From Kingdonia uniflora (taxonomy: Eukaryota; Streptophyta; Magnoliopsida; Ranunculales; Circaeasteraceae), in contig JACGCM010001245.1 of assembly GCA_014058105.1 (NCBI GenBank), positions 124,001 to 188,000 on the forward strand: a DNA stretch of 64,000 bases, in the 5' to 3' direction. Position 1 is the stretch's first letter; each line of letters opens with the position of its first letter. Positions 45,660 through 57,252 of this stretch are shown piece by piece. The translations under genes were made by a program, and so were the position numbers. A model generated the notes under the pieces. The model was not told the DNA's origin and did not search any database. It saw only the letters and a program-made list of their open reading frames with translations.

Positions 45660-48600
45660 TAGGGATGGCAATGGGGCAAAATTGGGGTGGGGGTGCTAAT
45701 CCCATCCCCACTTAGGTTTTAACCCCCCATCCCCTCCCCGATACCCGTTTAAGTTAAACGGGGATCCCCAAATCCTCCCCATCTTACAAAACCTAATCCC
45801 AAACCCGCCCCATTTAACCAATTTTTATTTATTAAAGCCATAACATTGGTGTATTTATTAATTAAAATTTTAGTATTTTGCTTCAAATTTTGTGTACCTT
45901 ATCCCACTGTAGTTTTGCTAAATAAGAAGCAAATGACTTGGAGATTGACATATCAGAATGCATATAAATAATGCAAGTGACAAAAAGGAAGAGAAATCCA
46001 TAAATCATTCTCAAAAGGTATACATACACCTTACAAAATAATGCATATCAGTATGCATATAATTACTCAATTTGAGTCAGTACAATATCCCAATATACAA
46101 GAAGGAAAATAAATGAAGTAAAGCGTACCAATCATTGTCAAAAGGAAAAATAGAAAATTAAACCAAGAAATAACAACCAAATAGTTGAAACAGTTGAAAT
46201 AAATATAGTTCCCAATTACAAACTCCGAACGATTAAAGAGTTGAAATAAATAACAACCAAATAAGAAAATTATGTTACTCGAAAGAGGTAAAGGACATGA
46301 AAATGCGGATTATGCTCTGAAACAATATTATTCTTTTCTAGCACAACCACTTGTCTCCCAACAATATCCAGATGGGAATATTTTACCTGTATTTGGTGGG
46401 AATACATACAGCTTCATTAATTAGAATGATATAGAGGTGAAAGAATTAAGTATGTTGAAACTAGAAAGAAACATAATATGTACTGCATACCTCTTGTATT
46501 TGGTTCAGGGGAAAAGGTACAGTATGCATATAAACAGATCTGCAGAGAATACTACAGGAGTTTTGCATTCGGCTAAGGCAAATGCATACACCTTACAAAA
46601 CAAATTTACAGGGAATACATACACCTTACAAAACAGATATGCATTTGGATAAGGCAAAGGTCATAAGTGCACCAGAAAGCACAAGAGGTGGAAACATGGA
46701 TAACATGACAAGAGAAAGCCATCCTTTGATGAAAGCCATCCTTTAGTTGTATAAACTTAATTCCATGGACATTCAAAACAAAGAAAATACCATGGACATT
46801 CAAAACACTTAATTCCATAGACAAAGTCATAAATAAATTATAGTAGCATATGTTCTCAAAAGCACTTAAACAAAAGTCCAAGACATCACGACTTAATTCC
46901 ATAGAAAAATTCATAAATAAACTATAATAACATGCATATGTTCTCAAAATACAAAATACCCATGTAAATCCATAAAGCAAATGCCCGATATCTTCTTAAA
47001 GCACCATTTAACATCATCTTAAGGGCTCGCACTTGTGAGACATGGTTCCTATTAAACACATGACTAGTTATAAATCTTCACAAATAAAAATATTAACCAA
47101 ATTAAATAACCCATAGTCTAATATGATTAATAACCATCATTTACCTTATTTGCATCTACATCTTCATTCATTAAGCTTCTTGTAAATTGTGCTACCAAAG
47201 AAGGATCTAATCATAAAATAAAAATTAATTAGTCAACATTAAAAGAAGAAAAGTCATTGATATTTAAACTATATTAAAAAAAATAATAGAAATGTCCAAG
47301 TATTACCTTTGATTTCAGCCCATAACCAGTCTTGCGCACACATTAAGGCCTCCAATGTCTTTGTATACAATCTGCTTCGATGTCTTTGGATGCAATCTGC
47401 TTCGATGAGGGCTCACAAATCTGCTACTAGTACTAAAAGTAGACTCTGAAGCAACAGTGGACACGGGAATAGCCAACACATCTCTAGCAATAGAATTCAA
47501 AGTTGGATATTTACTCTCATTTGCTTTCCATCAATTTAATATCTCAAAGTTATCAGTCCTAGGTAAGACACCCTCCTCAAAATTAAAATCCAATTTCGAC
47601 TTAGCAGTTTCAGTACAAGTCGTATTAGAGACAAAGAAATTAAACCTCTTTAGAAAATTATTCTTAGCAATTCGACTCTCTTACAGTTGGGAAGATGTGG
47701 CATTTGAGGATTGACCTCTAAGGCTACTTGAACGCATTTCATACTCCTCCAATATATCAAAACATAATGTGCGATTTATTTAAATTTTGATCGCCAATTC
47801 ATCTTCGTAAATAAGATGATAATAGAACTCGATCAGCTTCATCTTGCTCCTTGGATCCATAATAGTTTCCATAACCATAATCGTATAAATTGCACGTCAA
47901 TACTTCTCAAATTTAGTAATCATTCTTTCTCCCATCAATCTATTTGCTGTAGGATATTTAGACCCTGAAAATAATTCCGTTACTTCAAAAAACAACTTCA
48001 GTCTCTTATAAATCTTCGCTGCCAAGTACCAATCAGCTGAAAGTGGCAAACATATGTATTGGGATTTACATTGCTTCAAATGGGGAAAAACTTCTTTATA
48101 TATCAAAGCAGTTTGAAGCATAAAAAACGTAGAATTCCACCTAGTTTTGCAATCCAATGCTAACTTCTTTGTACTTGAAATGTTCAATTGACGTGTTGCT
48201 TCAACAAATTTTTCATCTCTTTTTGGTGTTGCACTCCAATAAGCAACACTATCGCGAACTCACTCGATACCATCTCCTACAACATGTAACCCGCCCTTCA
48301 CAATCAAATTTAGAATATGGGCAAAACATCGCATAGGAAAAACATCCCCTCGTTGCAGCATAGTGTCTAAAGGATGCCTTTTTAATAAGATTTCAATCAT
48401 AGCATCATTAGTTGAACAATTATCTACCATCAAGTAGATAACTTACAGTCAATATTTTATTCTAACAAGCATTCTATATGTGCATTAACAATTTTCTCTG
48501 ATGTATGAGGACTCGGTACATAAATGAATCTAACATAAATAAACATAATATATATTACTATAAATAAATACTATAATCTCAAATTAAATACAACTAAATA

Positions 48601-49299
48601 AAAGATCATATTTAAAATGTACCTCATAATTTAACTTTGTAAACTCCAAGCGTCGTCAATAAAATGAGTTGTAACGGCCATGAATCCTCTATTTTGATAA
48701 TTAGCAGTCCACAAATCAGTAGTAATAACAATTCTACTCTGATTCTTCTCCAAAAGTGTCATTGTCTTGGTTCTCTCATGATCATATATTTTAATGATGT
48801 CACTTTTAATAGTATTCCGAGAAACCACCTTAAATATTGGTTAGAGGGCCTTGCTATACTCTCTGAACCTGAAGTGCTTAACCATTGAAAGTGGGTACTT
48901 ATGCAAAATTATTATTTTTCTGAGAGCCGCCCGTGTATGTTCTTGGTCGAAAATGTAAGTAATGACTTGAACTCTCCTATCACTCATTTGAGAAGTATTC
49001 AACATTGTTTGCGATGTATTTCCTCGATGAATAACTAGACATGAATTATCAATATGATCAAACTTTTTACAATGATGGCACTCGGTTTTTACTTCCCCCT
49101 TCACAGTTTTCTTTGTGAAGTATTGCCAAACTTTTGATGTTAACATCCTTTCTTTGAAGGTTGTACTGGTTCCTCCTCATTAGCAATAACAATGGGAGTG
49201 TTACTCGACTATGTTTGAACCTCAATTAAGGGATTACTTGTACTTGCATGGGGTTGAGATTACATCGTTACCAATAATCGGAGGAATTTCGTTTGACAT
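45660..49299 (-). mobile_element. hAT (Ac-like) transposon, degenerate
   Basis: The low end begins TAGGGATGGCAATGGGGC, the typical terminus of plant Ac-like hAT elements, with G/C-rich subterminal DNA (45700-45820). ATTGAGAT precedes it, a possible 8-bp target site. The transposase lies on the minus strand. I find no clear inverted copy of the terminus at the high end (49300-49790), so the far boundary is open. Between 45830 and 47310 there are only AT-rich repeats, including ATACACCTTACAAAACA words near 46590 and 46620. Confidence 0.78.
47315..49299 (-). pseudogene. hAT transposase (BED finger, RNase H-like, hAT C-terminal)
   Basis: Starts at 49299 (MSNEIPPIIGNDV). The BED zinc finger reads SKVWQYFTKKTVKGEVKTEC with HHCKKF next. 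The RNase H-like part begins IVITTDLWTANYQNRGFMAV. A minus-strand intron lies at about 48530-48625 (GTACAT...TTAG). Then FIYVPSPHTSEKIVNAHIEC, KLALDCKTRWNSTFFMLQTA, LFFEVTELFSGSKYPTANRL, and the dimerisation block VLAIPVSTVASESTFSTSSR. Closest to plant RICESLEEPER/Ac-type transposases. Stops are spread along the chain. Confidence 0.85.
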
Positions 49300-49790
49300 A
49301 TTCACCTGGAAAAGGATACCCAATACAGAGCTTAAAATAACTTCTAAAGAATACCATAAATCATGACTTAAATCAATCTTGAAACAAGCAGCAAAGACAA
49401 CTAGAGCTTCAATAACAACATTTTTTTTGTAAGCAACAATAATACTACAATAACAACATCAAGACAACTGATTGGTCCAAGGAAATACAGTTCTTAACTA
49501 CATCAAGACAACTAGTTTATGAGTGGTGTTACTTAATGAGATGCTGACACTGCCTGGTCCCTAATTTTAGTACCATAAAGAGTAGCTAGAAATAATGAGA
49601 TGTCGTTCCTGAATTACAGGTGTTGTCCATCCAAGAGCAGAAGGATCTGGAGCAACTTTTGGTTTGAGAGCTTCTTTTCAGTGTGGCCAAATTATGTTGA
49701 TCTTTCCTTCTAGATTGAAGATTGTTTGCTTGTGTTAGGAGTGAGCTATAAGTGGAAGAACTCCAACAAACACTCAAACAGCAAGAAAGA
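49300..49790. other. unassigned stretch between hAT and LTR-like block
   Basis: No gene. It may be hAT 5' DNA. TGGTCCCTAAT near 49554 only weakly recalls a hAT end. Confidence 0.4.
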
Positions 49791-52731
49791 TGTAATGAAC
49801 TAGATTTTTTCCCTTATTTTATTTATTGATTATTAATCATTATCATCATTCATGCATCACTATTCATTTGCATCTGCATCTTATTGCTTTTGTCAGGTTT
49901 AGTGTTCTTCATTTCGATGGTTTTGGTAGTTGTTGGGCGGAGGAGGTTGTGTTGTGGTTTTTGGGTGCCCGTGGTTGGTTTGGTGGAGGGGGCATGTTGT
50001 TGGTGTGTTGTTATTGTTGGTTGGTGGTTGTTGTGTGGCGTGTGATCCGGGGCAGATCTGTGTTGGGTTTTCTCCTTTGGGTTTCTTCAGTTTCCGTTGG
50101 AGGGAATCTTATGTTTTTGGAGTTCTGGGCTGTTTCTGTTCAGTTCTATTCGAACAAACTTTTTTATGTTTGAATAAGTTTCTTCCTGCTTCATTTTATT
50201 TGAACAAACCTTGCTCTATTTGAATATGTTTCATTCTGTTTCATTTTATTCAAACAACACCCTTCCTGTTCGAATAAATTCCTATCTGCTTAGTTCTGTT
50301 CGAACAAGCCATTTTCTGTTCGAATAGACTTCTACCTGCTTTGTTTTGTTCGAATAGAAACATGATTTATTCGAACAAAGGCGTGTTTTGACGACCAATT
50401 TTGGTCTTTTCACGCGATTCTTGGCCGTTGGTTTGCCTCGAGATTAGTGTGGTCGTTTTAGGGTTTTATTACCCATTTTCATTCTATTCTTCGATCACTC
50501 TCTCTCTCTCTCTCTCTCACATACACACACACACACACACACTCACTATCACTAATTAGAATCCTCTCCACTCTTGCTCCTCGTTTGCGATTCATTGTTG
50601 GGGATTGATCTTTGCCACTCCTTCGGTGAGTAATTTCCCTATTTCTTTCCGTATTGTTAATTCGATTTCTTTTTAAGGTTTTCTTGTTAGAATTGATTTA
50701 GGGTTTGTGTTTGGGGTGATTGTTGAGATTTCGAAGTTGTGTTTGTTGCAGGTGTTGGGTTGTTGGCGTTGGTGTGGTTATTGCCAGTGGTGTTGAGGTC
50801 GGGTTACCTTATCGATTATTGGGTTTGCGGTTTGTCGTTTATCAGGCGAGTTTCCCTTCTTTGCTAAATTCCTTTACTAATTTGATCTGTGTTAGTTAGA
50901 GTGTTTGCATTTGACATTGAGGCGTATGTGATTTAGGTTTTAGTTATTGTTGGTCTTGGACTTCGAGGATTTGTTAGGAGTAGTTACGCTGGTTCCCGCG
51001 GCTTCGCTTGAACAGTACGGCGTGATTACCTCTAACTTGTTCTTGTAGTTGTTTATACTCGGTTTTCCTTTATTAGGCATGTTGGGCTGTGTCTCTCATG
51101 TCTTTTAGGAGTTGTGCCTTTGTGTAGTATCCCCATGGCTTTGTCCTTAGATACTATTTCGCATGTGGGGTTGTGTTTCTCTTTTCTCCTTAGGACTTGT
51201 ACATCTGCTGCTTGATTGTGCATTCGTGTGGTGTCCCGTGGCTCTGTCCTCAGAAACTGCGTTTCAGTCTTTTGGAAACTGATGTTGTTATGTTGCTGTG
51301 TTTCAGTCCTTTGGAGATTGATGTTGTTTTGTTGTGTTATGTTTCAGTCTTTTGGAGACTGATGTGTTTTGATGTTGTGACTGGTTGATTAGTCACTGTT
51401 CATCTGCGGATTGATGTTGTGACGGTTAAGTTGTTGTTTCATCTATATTTATATGGTGTGATTGAGTCACTGTTTGCATCTGTGTTAGGATTGCTTACCA
51501 TTCTCATTGGCAAATTTGGTTATCCTATGCATGTGGTGTTATGATTGTTTACCTTTCTCTCAGGCAAGGGGTTATCCTATGTGTGCTTACCTTGTTGGCA
51601 GCTGTTTTGCTTTGATCCTTAGGATTTGTTTGCATCTATGATTTTTATTCTATTTTACCTTAACGGGATTGAATACATAGCAAAGCTCTACATCAGCCGA
51701 CCCTCGATAGGATTTGGGATTCCTACATCAGGTTAAAATAAGTGGGTGAGGTCGGGCTGGATGCTATCATATCTATTACCCATTCGGGAGTGTGGGATGG
51801 TATGAGACAGCTTCCTTTGATCCTTGTCTTTCTCCTCTGTGAGGTTAAAATCCCTTGGAATAAGTTAACACTGTTCGGACGCTGGCTCTGTGTGTTAAAA
51901 TCCCAAGCGTGGTCGAGCTTGCTACTAATTGTACCCCTTGTATCCAATTGAGATCTCTTTAAGGTCATCTTGCTCTAGTGGTTGATTAGCCCAATACATT
52001 TTATAAGGTCTAGTTCTTTGACTTTATAACATCATAATCATTCAACATTAGGACTATAGCATATCATCATATCATCTAGCATTTGGGATAATTATGGGAT
52101 TATCCTAGTTCATTATATCATATCATCTAGCATTTGGAATAATTATGGGATTATTCTAGTTCACCATATCATATCATTAATACATCATATCATCTCATAT
52201 CATAACATATCACATCTTCACATCATCATATCTTCATCCCTATATTCTTCTCTTTTATTATTGTACCTTTATTATTCCCTATCTCATGCACTTCTCCCTC
52301 TTTCTCTGTACTAGTTTTATTAGTAGGTTATTTAGCTTTGCTGGGCATTTAGTGAGCTATGGTTTTTCTCACCCTCATATCCCCCTTTCAGTGATAGGGT
52401 TGTTGCAGGTTTTACTGAGGATTTCAGCTATGTTGGAGCCTGGTTGGCTGTTGCAGATTATGTTCTTATTGTAGTATCTCTTGTATGATTTTAGCTTTTA
52501 ACGCTGTATATTAGTTGAGATCTTGTATTCATATTTTCAATTTGTTATTTATATATCTTTTGCTTCTGCTTTTTTCTTCTTTTGCTTTGTGATACTTTTT
52601 TGAATGGCTGAGCCTGAACTTGTCTATGGCTCAGTCGTTTGTGGGGATATTCAGTTAGATTCCCCGACCTGCATGCCTTGGTTGTCCATGTTTTAATCAT
52701 TATTCTGATTATTAGATTTTGGGGCGTGACA
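49791..52731. repeat. possible 2.9-kb solo LTR
   Basis: TGTAATG...GGGGCGTGACA, bounded by AAAGA on both sides (49786-49790 and 52732-52736). There is no coding similarity. It contains TTCGAA palindromes (50140-50390), TC/CA microsatellites (50496-50543), an intron-like GTGAGT...TTGCAG stretch (50623-50751) and a 40-60 bp direct repeat near 52075-52170 (ATCATCTAGCATTTGG). The GGGGCGTGACA end recalls long Ty3/gypsy LTRs. The short duplication could be chance. Confidence 0.4.
50140..50390. repeat. TTCGAA palindrome array, right side of the nest
   Basis: About ten TTCGAA/TTTGAA words at 20-35 bp spacing in TC-rich DNA (CTGTTCGAATA, CTGTTCGAACAA). It recalls the array at 24370-24640. Confidence 0.72.
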
Positions 52732-52879
52732 AAAGAACTCAAGAGAGGTCGTGATTTTTAACCTATTCAAAGGTTTTTTACGCTAAAATTATCTTGTTGA
52801 TTATTGTTTATTGTTCTTGAGTGTTCTAAATACATTTGGTGTAAAGGCTAAGTCCAAATCCCGAAATTAGGCCATTACA
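52732..52879 (+). repeat. LTR2, right part (U5)
   Basis: Matches 9282-9428 of LTR1 (AAGAGAGGTCGTGATTTTTA, then GGCCATTACA) and is followed by a PBS. It is the U5 half of the LTR interrupted at 24220. Confidence 0.82.
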
Positions 52880-52881
52880 TT

Positions 52882-52899
52882 TGGCGCCATTTGTGGGAA
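52882..52899 (+). other. primer-binding site, element C
   Basis: TGGCGCCATTTGTGGGAA, two bases after the LTR end, as in B. Confidence 0.72.
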
Positions 52900-52951
52900 C
52901 TGAATTTCTCAAACTCATTGTCCCAAAAACTGTTGATCATCTTCTTTTAGA

Positions 52952-54590
52952 ATGTCACCTCCAGGTCAAAGTATGCCTATAGTTCAAGCAGAAGAAAATG
53001 CCGCACTAGTAGATCTGCGGGCCACTTTAAATTCTGAAATAGAAAGACGTGCTACTTTGGAGCAACAACTAACAAGTGTACATGACACACTGAAGGTTCT
53101 ATAGGGTCAGTAGGTCGCCGCCCAGAAGAACAAAGCCATGCAACCTAAAGGCTCGCGAATCTCCGTTCATGGCAGAATATGACCTCCTCCGAAAGGTAAT
53201 CACGTAAGAGGTGTGCTTTGATCTAACCATCATTAATAAGAAATGGATCCCATCCTGATCCAGGATGCCCACCAGGAAGTAGATGGCGGCCCAACAGGAG
53301 TCAGACAAACTAAAAATGTACCATGAAGAGTTTGAGTCCCTGTAAAAGAACATCTAAGTGAAGGGAGTAATAACTATAATCCTGGAGAAGGGCGCGTCAC
53401 ACGCCCGACCACTGCAGCTCGACAATATGCGACTCAAGAACATATTGACAAGCGAATAATATAATTACTCAAAGATTAGACTCAGACTAATGGAATCTAC
53501 AACAGATTATCGAAGAGCCCGATCGCAGAGGAGCTATTAGATGGCGAGGTCTCGACCGGGTTCCATACTTTGAAGATCTGAAACTATAAAGGAATTGAAC
53601 CAGTGGAATACGTCCAAGAGTTCCAAGATGCTTTAGGCCTACATTCCATATCCAACCACATTTTAAGCCAGCTTTTTCTGACCAACTTATCAGGCGAAAC
53701 CCTGCGATGGTTTCACACACTACTGGAAGGATCCATCATAACTTTCAAACTGCTGCGAGAACTCTTCGTTAAAAATTACTCGCATAACAGAGACAAAGAG
53801 GAGAATCTATACTCTCTTTTCAGCCTTAAGCAGATGCCAGGAGAGAAGCTCGAGATATTTACTAAGAAGTTTTTAGAGTTAATTCAAAAAGTAGATCGGC
53901 TCGACCAGAAGATCACTATTTCAGCTTTCATCAATGCTTTACATATTGATGGAAGGGCGAAGGAGTACTTTTTCCTAAACAAGCCAACAACTCTGGAAGA
54001 CATGATCAAAAAAGTCAATGGGTATATTGACCTGGAAAGAATGGTGTCTGACAGGCAGAAACCTCAAAAGTCAACATTAACAGCTCGAGATCAGTCAGCC
54101 AGTCAGGATTTTAATCGTGCTGTCGATTAGGGAGGAAACATGAAATAGACAAAGCCTAATAACAAGCGACCTCGAAAGGGGAGTAACTTGCTAATGCCCT
54201 GTCTTCCAAGATGAATGTGATCATAGCCAGCATTTATCCTATACTTCAGAAGGATAGGTTTTTCCACAATACACAGTATCTCCAACCCATTGATAACAAA
54301 CCATATTGCCTTCACCACAAGGTCTGCCATCATGAGACCGAACACTATTTCATCTTACAGCGACTGTTGGAGTACATCTTTGCATATGGATGAATGCATG
54401 AATACAAAATGGAGGCTGAAAGTTACAAGAACAGGAGTTACAAACTTCCTACAGAAGCTGTACAAATCGAAGAACCGGCAGGAGAGAAACATTTATGCCA
54501 TGTATTCTTTAGCCACTTCGTTAAGACTCAGATCATCAACCAATCGAACAGAACTAAAAGATGACGAGTCAGCCAATATCACGAGCTATC
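52952..54590 (+). pseudogene. gag: gag (element C)
   Basis: ATG at 52952, start MSPPGQSMPIVQAEENAALV. A 175-codon open stretch (53603-54130) holds the gag core: VEYVQEFQDALGLHSISNHI, NLSGETLRWFHTLLEGSIIT and NLYSLFSLKQMPGEKLEIFT, followed by NALHIDGRAKEYFFLNKPTT. The degenerate zinc-like motif YCLHHKVCHHETEHYF follows near 54300. Stops are found mostly before 53600. It is the best gag of the window and would form the particle shell. Confidence 0.88.
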
Positions 54591-54639
54591 CATGAAAGTC
54601 AAAGAAGCTCGCTTACTTCCAGTGTCTTGCTCTTAACGA

Positions 54640-55167
54640 ATAGGAATTTATTTTGACGACTGTAATGTTCGTCATATCAACTATCCTCACCATGATGCTT
54701 TGGTGATTATGCTAAAAATGAGAAATATCGTACATCACACGATGATGATAGATACTGGTAGTACTATCAAACTACTTTTTTAAAGTATGATTGATTAGAT
54801 GGGACTGGCCGAAGAGGTACAACCCAGTGACATTGATATTTATGGATTTAACGAATCTAGATAAGAACGTGTTGGAAAGATTATACTTTCTATCACGGCA
54901 TGATCCATGACACTCGACGTTATCTTTTATATTATAAATACAAAATCCTATTATTTGGGGGTAATGAGACGTTGCTGGTTACACAATATGCAAGTTAATC
55001 CATCCACCAATCATTTGGTGCTGCAATTTGAATGGAATGACAGTATATATGAAATCAAAGGAAGTCATAATCTAGCTCGAGCATGTGAAATTCTTTCTTC
55101 ATCGTTCCAAAATTTTCAGAGCCGTATCTCGTATAGCAATTACAGAAAACAACAAGAAACACTATAA
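54640..55167 (+). pseudogene. aspartic protease (element C)
   Basis: HINYPHHDALVIMLKMRN, then MMIDTGSTIKLLF (Asp-Thr-Gly at 54751), then PSDIDIYGFN, VGKIILSITA and YYLGVMRRCWLHNMQVNPST with LVLQFEWNDSIYEIKGSHNL next. Four stops lie between 54780 and 54905. It lies in line with gag and RT as in B. Confidence 0.83.
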
Positions 55168-55379
55168 AAACTATACAGTGAACTCATAGAAAACCCATCG
55201 CAGCGAAGAAAATAATAGAGTACGTCAAATCAGTGGAGAAAAATGAGGAACATATGTTGACATCTTCTGCCAATGGAAGAACGAGATGCCTTCAATCAAT
55301 TCCTTAAAGACAAAGTGTGTCTTCTCTTGGACCTTTTACGAGATGTAGGCATGATCTAATCGTGGCCAGCCATAAGCTC

Positions 55380-56680
55380 AATTTGAAAGATAAGGCTCAA
55401 GCGTCAAACAAAAGCAGAGGACCTTAACACACAAGACTCCGAGAAGAAGTCATTAAAGAGATCGATCAACTCATCAAAGTTGACTTTATCAAAAAGGCCA
55501 ATTACCCAAAATGGATCTCGAACATTGTAGCAGTCCTAAGAAGAACGGCAAGATCAGGGTGTTCGTGGATTTCATGGACCTTACAAACATAATCCAAAGG
55601 ATAGTTTTCCCCTTCCTAACATAAACATCTGCTCGATTCTACTACAGACACGAACTCCTATCCATGATGGAGCCGCATCAGGATTCAATCAGTGTACATA
55701 TGCTACCTGATGATCAAGATAAGACATCTTTCATTGCAGAACATGGCTATACTGCATAAGGCCATGCCATTCGGTCTCAAGAATGGTAGAGCCACTTTCA
55801 TCAACATTTGATGACACAGATGTTCAACGATTACCTTGGAAAAATGATAGAAGTCTACATTGATGTATGTTGTATAAAGTCTAAAAAGGATAACCATATT
55901 ACAGACTTACGCACTACTTCCAAAATTCTCCGTTTCTACAAGATGAGGCTCAACCTAAAAATGCCAGTTCGGGGCAGTCAAAAAATTCCTGGACATTTAT
56001 TAGTGAGAGAGGTATAGAAGCTGATAGATCGTATCGTGCACTATTGTCTATGCCTTCTCCATGAATAAAGAAGACGTACAAAAGTTAGCAGGTAAGATAT
56101 CGCAATAAATCCTTTTGTTTTGAAGTCTTCAAATTGTGTTGATGGTGTTTAACCTATTGCTTGAAGGGTCAACAAAATAGAAGTCTAAAAAGGATCCTGA
56201 GACGGTGGAAAACAGTATGAAGTAGCATTTCAGGAACTCAAATTTCTTGGATTTACCATCAGTGATGAGTATACCAACGAGGGGGAAGACTCATAAATAT
56301 ATCTGCAGTGCAGTTACCGACAAATCATTAAGTTTCTGTTCTCATTCGACTTGATGGGAAGACGAAAAAGCCTGTCTATTTCATCAGTAAAACTCTTACT
56401 CCAGCAGAGTCCCGATATACCAAGATCAAGAAATTTCTCTTGGCTATTGTATACACATCATAAAAATTAAGAAAATATTTTCAAGCACAATCAGTTTAAG
56501 TGGTGACAAATTACCCTTTGTGAGAGATCTTATCCAAACGGAAAAAATCTAGAGGAGTATAATAATACTCGGTCATTCTTGGCGAACATGACATCCGTTT
56601 TGAACCACGACATTCTGAAAATTGTTAAGCAGTAGCAGACTTCCTTGCAGAATTCCCAGTAGAAGATCCTGACTGGGAAG
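55380..56680 (+). pseudogene. pol: reverse transcriptase and RNase H (element C)
   Basis: Clearly homologous to B but broken by many small deletions. The catalytic box reads YIDV because two bases of the second Asp codon region are lost (55855-55875). Parts recognised are LREEVIKEIDQLIKVDF-like sequence near 55440, MRLNLKMPV near 55945, and YFISKTLTPAESRYTKIKKF near 56370. The density of one-base gaps is higher than in A or B. Confidence 0.82.
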
Positions 56681-56754
56681 AAGAGAGCATAGATACCAAT
56701 GAGGAACAATTCGATGAAAAGTTCAAAAAGAAGTCAAACTGGATAACTCGAAAG

Positions 56755-57252
56755 GGGTAGTATCTTTTACCTGATGGATCTTCCAGACATGCAGAATCAG
56801 GAATCAAAATCGTGTTTATTGTGTCTTCCAATGATAGGATCGAGAAAGTAGTCATGCTCAATTTCAAAGCTACAAACAATGAGGCCGAGTATGAAGTAAT
56901 GATTCACGCTCTTGATATGGCTCTTGAGATTGGAGTCTTCGAGTTGTCTATGTACACAGACTCTTTACTCATCGTGAACCATTACACAAGAAAATTCCAG
57001 AAGAACGGAAAGATGATTGACTATGCAGCAACAGTTGCTAGCAGAATAAGCAGATTTAAAAGAATTACTATTGAACATTTACCGCGCGGTAAAAATAGAT
57101 ATTCTGACTCTTTTGCTTATCTGGCGGGAATCCTTGGTACGGAAGCTCGTTATCTGAAGATTGAAGTATCATCCACCCCTAGCATTAACATCATAAGTTC
57201 AAATTCTATCAATACTGGGGGCGGTGAAGGGGACGAGGATGATTGGAGATGA
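56755..57252 (+). pseudogene. second (archaeal-type) RNase H (element C)
   Basis: The best copy of this domain. NNEAEYEVMIHALDMALEIG and ELSMYTDSLLIVNHYTRKFQ keep the conserved acidic residues, followed by FKRITIEHLPRGKNRYSDSF and AYLAGILGTEARYL. The first motif (LPDGSS for LTDGSS) precedes a shift near 56810. It ends in the acidic GGGEGDEDDWR before the integrase. Confidence 0.84.

Larger units (their letters stand above)
24221..52731. mobile_element. 28.5-kb nest of transposons inside LTR2
   Basis: Everything between the two LTR2 parts: a TTCGAA array, an L1, a spacer, a fold-back repeat, element D with a second L1, a hAT, and a possible solo LTR. About 65 bp of LTR2 (equivalent to roughly 9213-9281) is missing at the break, so insertion was accompanied by loss. 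Confidence 0.7.

Noticed and set aside
46437..46980. Open frames between the hAT end and its transposase
   Set aside because: They run over short repeats (ATACACCTTACAAAACA, CATGGACATTCAAAACA) and show no conserved motif.
49545..49565. TGGTCCCTAATTT as the second hAT terminus
   Set aside because: Only partly like the inverted TAGGGATGGCAA, and the adjacent 8 bp do not match ATTGAGAT.
49826..50223. Two overlapping Gly/Val/Trp-rich open frames
   Set aside because: Low-complexity G/T-rich DNA with no similarity between frames or to any family known to me. It lies in the possible LTR.
50460..50760. Possible promoter and 5' UTR of a host gene (TC microsatellite, GTGAGT...TTGCAG intron)
   Set aside because: No coding exon follows in any frame, and the block is bounded like an LTR. 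An exapted promoter cannot be excluded.
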